This document shows, piece by piece, positions 58,114 through 64,000 of a stretch of 64,000 nt of DNA (position 1 is its first letter; each line of letters begins with the position of its first letter). The notes under the pieces are model-generated. The model did not search any database and had not been told where the DNA came from. It saw only the letters and a list, made by a program, of their open reading frames with translations. The position numbers were made by a program, and so were the translations under genes. Origin of the DNA: Pyronema omphalodes (taxonomy: Eukaryota > Ascomycota > Pezizomycetes > Pezizales > Pyronemataceae); NCBI GenBank assembly GCA_024516155.1, contig JAJJXM010000026.1, positions 620,001 to 684,000 of the forward strand, read 5' to 3'.

Positions 58114-61011
58114 GTTGTTGTCTGGTAAAGAACGTGGGGATTGAAATGAGTGACTGATGATGCGATGATGAGAGTTTCAGACTGGGTGGAGAATGGATGG
58201 CATTTATGGTTGTTGAGAAAATGATAACTCGACGGATTCGGTGAGACGAGTGAAACATATTGGGAGATGAAACTTGACAGATGCGGTAGCTTTTTACGGT
58301 ACCTCGCATCTGATGGAATTATTGGAAGTAGATTCGAAAGGAGAAGATTTTTCGTGATCGGCAGATTGGGAAGTACAGGTGTACCGTGAATTTCCATAAC
58401 ATTTGAATCACTTGATCGGTGCATGACGAATATTAGTGTTTGAAGAATCATAAAAGGAGATGCAGGTACCCATATCACTTCATAAAACCTTCGCGAATTT
58501 CTTCCATCTTCTGAGGCAGCATTGATCTTCAGTGACTGTAACAACTGTTTCTAAAATGGTTTATGACGTCGCAATCGATTAAGCCAATACAGTCCATGGA
58601 TACCTGACATCAACACGTGGCTCAGGCTCGATCTTCACCATATCTAGCATTTTCTCATAAACGGTTTCGATAGCAACCGTTTCTACGCATTTGGATACTT
58701 TGCTTACTCTCATTTGGACATTAATAGGTGATTTCCAAGCATACGAGTGATATTTAGGAATCCTCAAATGAATGGAGTCACTACCCGTTCATAAAATTGG
58801 CACTTGCAACCTTGTAATCGGAGCGTTGTAATCGCCTGCAAGTTCCCATCATGCTTGTAACCACAGTCTATTACCGTTGCGTAGTTATAGTGTTACATAG
58901 TGCTTTTGGAGATTAGCCCGAAATTGTACCAGGAGTTTAGAGTTTTAAAACCACACAGAAAGAAACCCATAGAGCCCCTTTTTCTGTTACTGATTTCTTA
59001 GAGTGTCAGTATTATGAGTGGTGATGCAACGGTATCGGGCTGTCGGATGGATCAAACGAGACTCATAGAACCTGGTAATTGCACTTGTGGTTACATATAT
59101 TCCTAGAATAGTCATATGGGAGATAAATCGGAGTTCCATGGTGAATTTGATAGCACCGCTGCTGTTACTGTTATTCAAGATTGTTTTCTATCAACCGAGC
59201 ACGTACAAAAGTGCAGAAGCAATAACTACATCACAATAATCACTGCACCGGTGAAATACATTATTCTCCAAATGGTATATCACCCCTGTATCACCGTGAT
59301 CTAGTTAAAGATAACTGTCTCTAACAGGAACGGAAAAACCGTAATATAGTCGTTATTACGATAGAGTCTTAAACTTACCGTTGACAGTTGCGGCTACCTG
59401 CTATAAATAACCAATAGATATGTAAGCTCAATTGAGACTATTTACGGGTAGAAAACCGCCTTGTTATCCTAACCACTAATGACATCTTCACCGTCGTGAT
59501 GTGCACCGGTACATTTCATGACTTGTGATATCGCAACACATCTCCTCTACAAATCTAAGAGAAACAACGATAGAAACAGGGGTGCGATGTTTCAATAAAA
59601 CTGAAGCAGAAAGAAAATATTGCTTCTATCGTATTACTCTTCATCATTCGTTCTCCAGTCTGCTGCATATGACTGATTTCAAGCCTTCTGAGTACAGTTA
59701 CCCACGAGGCATAACCCCTTTGCTTGCCACAGAGAGACGCTACGAGTTAAGCTTCCTCCTCCATTACTCATGATAGCATGATACCTCCAACAAACGCCTG
59801 CTAAAGCGAGTCACTCCTAACATCCTTCATACAAAGATCTTCCTCTACACAAAGCTCTAATTACTTATCACGAACACCACCACCAGCACCACCGTGTTCT
59901 GAGACATCAACCAAGACTCCAACCAAATGTAGCAAAGACTAAGCAACTATACATCTGCCTCATGCAATTGTCTTGACTGATTTGATAGACTATTAAAGCC
60001 CCTATTTGCATTCACTCATTGACCCCTACGATGATCCAGAGTCAATAACAGATATACGGACAGGATGATGAGAGCTCTTCAATACCAACGAAGGTATAGA
60101 CCCAGATCTCGGGCTGGATTTCCCCGTATTTCCGTTACCAGCCATGATCACATATTACGGTATCGAGAATTTGATAACGGCTATCAATTTTTCTCATATG
60201 CGTCGCCGTACAGATGTTAACTCACAACATCTGTGCTCAGCCAGGGGGGACCATACCTACAAAAATGTGGAGTTGATACAGACTAGAGATTATAACCTTT
60301 ATATTAGTGTTTATTGTGTGCGCTCAATAGCAGCTAGCGTGTCGTCGTCGATATAAATGCTCCGGAAACGAAATCATGAAATGAAATAATTCCCGTGGAT
60401 GTTTGGCTTCCTCTCATTGTACAATGATGAGAATAACAGCTTTTGGAGAGTCTAGCTCATGCTTTCACTATTGATAACTTTCGTACTGGATTTTTTTTTT
60501 GGCTATCGAGATAACTTGGAATTAGGTATGTATGCAAAGCCCTGTTCCCAGGAAAATCAAATCAGTACGTGTTCGTTGATTCTCTATCTTTCAATCCATA
60601 ATTCCAGGTTCACCTGAAAAACACAGTTACGCAAATCCACCCCTCGTATCATTCACGTATTTCATCTTTTCAAATCAACCCCAATTACAATTAAAGTATC
60701 CTAAAACAAAAAAAAGTCGTTTGAATAAGGAATATTATGAATAGGCCTGGGGAGGGGGGGGGTTGCTATAGGATTTGCAGCCCGGGGGAGAGGAGGTTAA
60801 ACTGTAGTAACTAGAGATAAGATCATATAATGAGACTATCTGTATTATCAAAAGAAGATAGGAAAAGAAAAGACAACGATGTTGAAGCATCGATGGGTAG
60901 AGAATAAAATTAATCGTACCTCCAAACCCAACTACCAAGGAACCAGAAGTAAGCAAAGATATAACTGCTAATCTTTGGCCTATAATTGCTACCACGTACA
61001 ACCCTCTTATT
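58114..61011. other. Promoter of the wall-protein gene, then spacer
   Basis: The first ~150 bp is the promoter side of the minus-strand wall-protein gene; CATAAATG (sense strand, near 58200-58210) is TATA-like. The rest shows no gene. A stretch at 60751-60792 is G-rich on the plus strand. Short frames have no domain. Confidence 0.4.
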
Positions 61012-61103
61012 GGTGTCGTGGCGCAATGGTAGCGCGTTGGCTTCCGGTTCTATAAGCAAGCCAGATCTGCCAAAGGTTGCAGGTTCGAGTCCTGCCGGTA
61101 TCG
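61012..61103 (+). tRNA. tRNA-Arg(CCG) with a 20-nt intron
   Basis: All arms fold. The acceptor GGTGTCG pairs with CGGTATC (three G-T wobbles), with discriminator G at 61103; D stem GCGC-AATGGTA-GCGC; anticodon stem TTGGC (61037-61041) with GCCAA (61069-61073); variable loop AGGTT; T arm GCAGG-TTCGAGT-CCTGC. Loop positions 32-37 read TT-CCG-G, so the anticodon is CCG (Arg, codon CGG). The intron is 61048-61067, directly after position 37, the standard site for nuclear tRNA introns. A TTTT Pol III terminator begins at 61104. The wobbles in the acceptor are the one soft point. Confidence 0.9.
61048..61067 (+). other. tRNA intron
   Basis: Twenty nucleotides between anticodon-loop positions 37 and 38. 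Removing it restores a normal 7-nt loop and 5-bp stem. Confidence 0.8.
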
Positions 61104-62500
61104 TTTTATTTTGATCTCTGCTTTTGCTCTTGTTGAATGCATAAGGCATATTGATCTTGTTTCTGTTTTCTGTAAAGACCGGTAGGGATATTGAAAGTAA
61201 ATTTCGAACTTGAATTTCATGAAGAAGTAAATACTGAACTTAGGTTTCATGGAGGTAATTGCATAACCATCGTTTTTACCAGGAAGTTGAGGTTGAGGTG
61301 AAGGTATAATCATCAACCTCCTCGGCTTCTCGACTCCTCATCAATAAACTTCAGCACCAACTAGAACCCTCAATCAATCAATTAAATATTCACGATACTG
61401 AAACATCTGTGGTTGTTATTAGTTACCCGATAATGGTCCTGGGTCAATGGAGGATAACCATTGACGATGGAATATATCATACTCAGCCTGCAGCGTATGC
61501 AGAGGTTAGCGTGACGTTAAAGATATAAAATGATTTATCCCATGTTTATGTTTATTTGGTTGCGTTTGATCGTTGGCGTTGACTTTGGCTTCTGAGAATG
61601 AGTGCCCTGTGTTTTATGGTGGAAAAAGCCGTGGGGTTTGTCCTCGATCACCTCACCTATCTTGGTACGGGATTTAAACGGAATTGAATCGGATTTGAAT
61701 GGGGTTTGGAAGGTGGGAGTTGTTCGGTTTTGCCTAAATATCGATTGGCCTTCCTTGGGCTATCAACTTCACGCACACACGCCCGGGAGGGCTGGAGGCT
61801 GGGAGGCTTAAAGGAACTGTAGCAAATGATGAATTATGACTCCGAGAGTTCGAGTAGCTAGATGGTAATATTGAGTTATGATAGTTGTGTTCCTCTTGGG
61901 TTCCGGGGGTTTGAGGTTTAGCCATGATAACGATGACAAGATAGTACCTGCGGATTATACTTGTGGATTATACTTGCGGATTATACTTAGAAATTATAGT
62001 TGCAAGGTGCGAGGTACGATTTATGAGTTATGAGCCATAAAGTACGATTCAGGACTGTGAGAATGAGCATGAGGTACTTACATAGATCTAGTGAAACACA
62101 ATGCATGACTCGAGAAAAATGACGCCCGGGGGAAATAGGTACTAATCATGTCCTTTAAATGATCGTACATCAGCGAACTCCTTAACCGTAGATTATTACC
62201 TAACATCACTAACTGTTAAGGGTCATTACCTGTACTGTTTGGTATGCAGAATAGCCACGGAATACTGATATTCTCAATGCGCTATACATAGATCAATGGG
62301 TGATGTTAGATATGATTGTCTGTCTATTCGATGTGAATTAATTTTATATTTTGACTGTTATGCATTACCCACAGCCACTTACCCGATCAGTAGCCATTCT
62401 CCGAACCGTGTAAAAAAAACGCCTCACTGCCTCACTCCCTCACACAGAGATTGAAGCTTTCCTTCATAGCTGGCTCGTTGCAATCCCAATTTTATGGTAG
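61104..62500. other. Gene-free spacer
   Basis: No gene is supported. Contains the 13-bp tandem repeat at 61949-62000. Other short frames carry no domain. Confidence 0.45.
61949..62000 (+). repeat. 13-bp tandem repeat, four copies
   Basis: Units 61949-61961, 61962-61974, 61975-61987 read TG(C/T)GGATTATACT, and the fourth (61988-62000) is diverged. In spacer about 900 bp past the tRNA. Confidence 0.9.
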
Positions 62501-62619
62501 AATATTCAATTGAAATATCTTTTCCACAATGGTACAAAAATCCGACATGGAAAAAACACCCACCTCCATCCTGTAAGATCTAGACTGTAGCATAACAACC
62601 AAAAAAATAAGACAGAAGT

Positions 62620-62636
62620 GGGGGGGGGGGGGGGGG
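62620..62636 (+). repeat. G17 tract inside the left inverted arm
   Basis: Seventeen G after GACAGAAGT. The matching tract in the other arm is C13 at 63285-63297. Confidence 0.95.
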
Positions 62637-63284
62637 AACCTGAAAATCTTTATTTCACAAACTCTATAGCCCGAGTGAGAACAGTACTTATACATGGGTA
62701 TTAAGAATGCAAAGAACTAAGAAATGCAGCGGAATGAGGGGGGGGAGGTTATTTTAGTTTTTTGGCTACGGGTTGAAGTTACAACTTACCGCCACTTGTG
62801 TTGAGTACACAGAGCAGGTAACGGCAAACGGGGGGCTTTTAGATATATGATATTGCTTCACGGTATTAATTACCTGCTGAAACATCATGCATGAACCTTT
62901 TTTGGAATCTAGACTTCACAGGACGTTGATCCGGTTCGCGCGGTCGAAATGAGCTGTTTCTTTTTTCTTTTTTGTTTTCTTCAGAAATAAGACTGTATTC
63001 AAGTTCCACATTTCCGTAACAGCTGATGAAGAATAGTATCTTATATTTCCATCGTATAATCTACCGTTCATCAACTGATTCACAAAATCTTCAGCGTCCG
63101 ATAATCGATAATCGAACCACAAGCTTCAATGCCATTCAAAGACGCAAATATTAATTGGCCGTCTATGGCTTGATAATCACGCTAATCCCCCACCCTTCTT
63201 AGATCTTTGCATTCTTAATCCCCGTGTATGAGTATTCTTCCCAGTTCGGGCTATAGCTAGAGCTTAGCTTGTAAAATAAAAGAT

Positions 63285-63297
63285 CCCCCCCCCCCCC
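63285..63297 (-). repeat. C13 tract inside the right inverted arm
   Basis: Thirteen C on the plus strand, the counterpart of the G17 at 62620 within the inverted repeat. Confidence 0.95.
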
Positions 63298-63341
63298 ACT
63301 TCTGTCTTATTTAACTGTTATGCTACAGTCTTATACGATGG

Positions 63342-63667
63342 AGTTGGGGAATTCTTCCATGTTGGATTCCGGGCCCACCATCATGGCAGATATCATAGGC
63401 TAAGTAAGTGTAAAAAAAAAAGAACCTATTATCTCCCCACGAAGGAATGGGGGCTTTTTGCATGATTGCATCTGGAATCTGGACTCCTGAATAACTGATA
63501 CAACGGCTCCCGGACGTTGACTTTCGTTGTACTTACTGTACCAATAAAACATACTCCGCATGGAATTGTTGCTTGAAGACTGCAGTACTAGGTACCTCGA
63601 AATTATCGGAATTGTCACAAAGTAAAATTGCACAAGCAGGCTCATAATTCTTATTCACTATAACCCC

Positions 63668-63700
<33 letters not shown>

Positions 63701-64000
63701 CCAACGAGGTTATCATAAAGAAGCCCAGTAAACAAAATAAACAAACCCAACTCTCTGTTCCACTGACTAACCTCCGTCTCTATATCCCCGTAAAAACCCC
63801 CATCACTTAAGCACCAGGAACCTTTTACCAGAAACCTCAACCAGAAACCATAGCATCCACTGAGCACTCGATCCTCCATTTCCAGGGTTTCAAATAACTT
63901 CCCATCTATTAGCAAAAGTCATCATACATCACAGAACCAAAAACAATGCTAACTAGTAACTCCTGGAGTTTATGCTGAAAAGTCTCCGGAATCATGTAGG
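63342..64000. other. Spacer to window end
   Basis: Contains C25A10 at 63664-63698. A minus-strand frame (63658-63915) just translates this tract and its flank and is not called. No gene is supported. Confidence 0.4.
63664..63698 (-). repeat. C25A10 tract (T10G25 on the minus strand)
   Basis: Twenty-five C then ten A on the plus strand, so on the minus strand it is a T-run followed by a G-run, the same order as at 18101 and 23111. Confidence 0.95.

Larger units (their letters stand above)
62566..63341. mobile_element. Diverged inverted repeat with poly(G) tracts, possible transposon relic
   Basis: Arms at 62566-62723 and 63196-63341 are inverted copies. Aligned in one direction they share CCATC-TAAGA, GACTGTAGCATAACA, AATAAGACAGAAGTG followed by a G-run (17 or 13 G), CTATAGCCCGA and ATTAAGAATGCAAAGA. 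Identity is roughly three quarters by eye. Weaker similarity continues outward to about 62523 and 63380. The ~470-bp centre has no clear frame. It may be the ends of a decayed foldback or TIR element, or two separate insertions of one repeat. No target duplication is evident. Confidence 0.6.

Noticed and set aside
57635..58544. Minus-strand frames of 224 and 190 codons around the wall-protein gene
   Set aside because: Out-of-frame with the gene that has a signal peptide and GPI tail; His/Ser-rich nonsense composition.
60910..61149. Minus-strand peptide containing AGLEPATFGRSG
   Set aside because: This is the familiar false translation of a tRNA gene on the opposite strand, not a protein.

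Overview
The window reads as nuclear DNA of a filamentous ascomycete (Pezizomycotina). I favour a Leotiomycete-like genome, but that is only an impression. The evidence is short introns (52-122 bp) with GTATGT/GTAAGT-type donors and CTAAC/CTGAC branch sites, 5S rRNA genes dispersed outside an rDNA array, an intron-bearing tRNA gene, a Tad-type LINE, and fungal protein families (ABCC transporter, GPI cell-wall protein, transmembrane aspartyl-protease-like protein). Gene density is low: about eight host protein genes in 64 kb, separated by AT-rich, stop-filled spacer carrying transposon relics and simple repeats. It looks like a gene-poor, repeat-rich compartment.

Layout. 1-8.4 kb: no protein gene; two convergent near-identical 5S rRNA genes (481-595 and 1083-1197) and a 177-bp solo LTR with a perfect 5-bp target duplication (3444-3620). 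8.4-14 kb: a secreted protein made of ten 42-44-residue Asn-rich repeats (8763-10112) and a type-I membrane protein with an aspartyl-protease fold but no intact catalytic triads (12110-13965). 14-21 kb: spacer with a T23G18 tract. 21.4-22.2 kb: a small disordered, probably nuclear protein with three 38-bp tandem repeats in its leader. 22.2-30 kb: spacer. 30.2-34.5 kb: a three-exon ABCC (Yor1-like) transporter whose best start position is GTG in an otherwise ideal Kozak context. 35.2-35.6 kb: a 356-bp MITE with 25-bp terminal inverted repeats and TA duplications. 39.1-39.8 kb: a Ser/Arg-rich protein. 40.4-46.5 kb: a complete Tad-like LINE (minus strand) with 14-bp target duplications, a (CAAAA)3 tail, intact ORF1 and ORF2, and a 12-bp perfect hairpin that places the ORF1-stop/ORF2-start ATGA overlap in its loop. 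50.1-51.5 kb: a three-exon orphan gene. 55.3-56.8 kb: a three-exon CobW/COG0523 GTPase. 57.3-58.1 kb: a Cys/Pro-rich GPI-type wall protein. 61.0 kb: tRNA-Arg(CCG) with a 20-nt intron. 62.5-63.4 kb: a diverged inverted repeat carrying poly(G) tracts.

The host genes do not form an obvious pathway. Three encode surface or secreted products (N-rich repeat protein, pseudo-protease receptor-like protein, GPI wall protein) and one an efflux pump, so cell-surface functions are prominent, but this is not evidence of a cluster. The items most worth following up are the Asn-ladder repeat protein with exactly one Arg per repeat, the LINE stop-start hairpin, and the apparent ATG-to-GTG start of the transporter. 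All calls are from reading the sequence; no database search was run.
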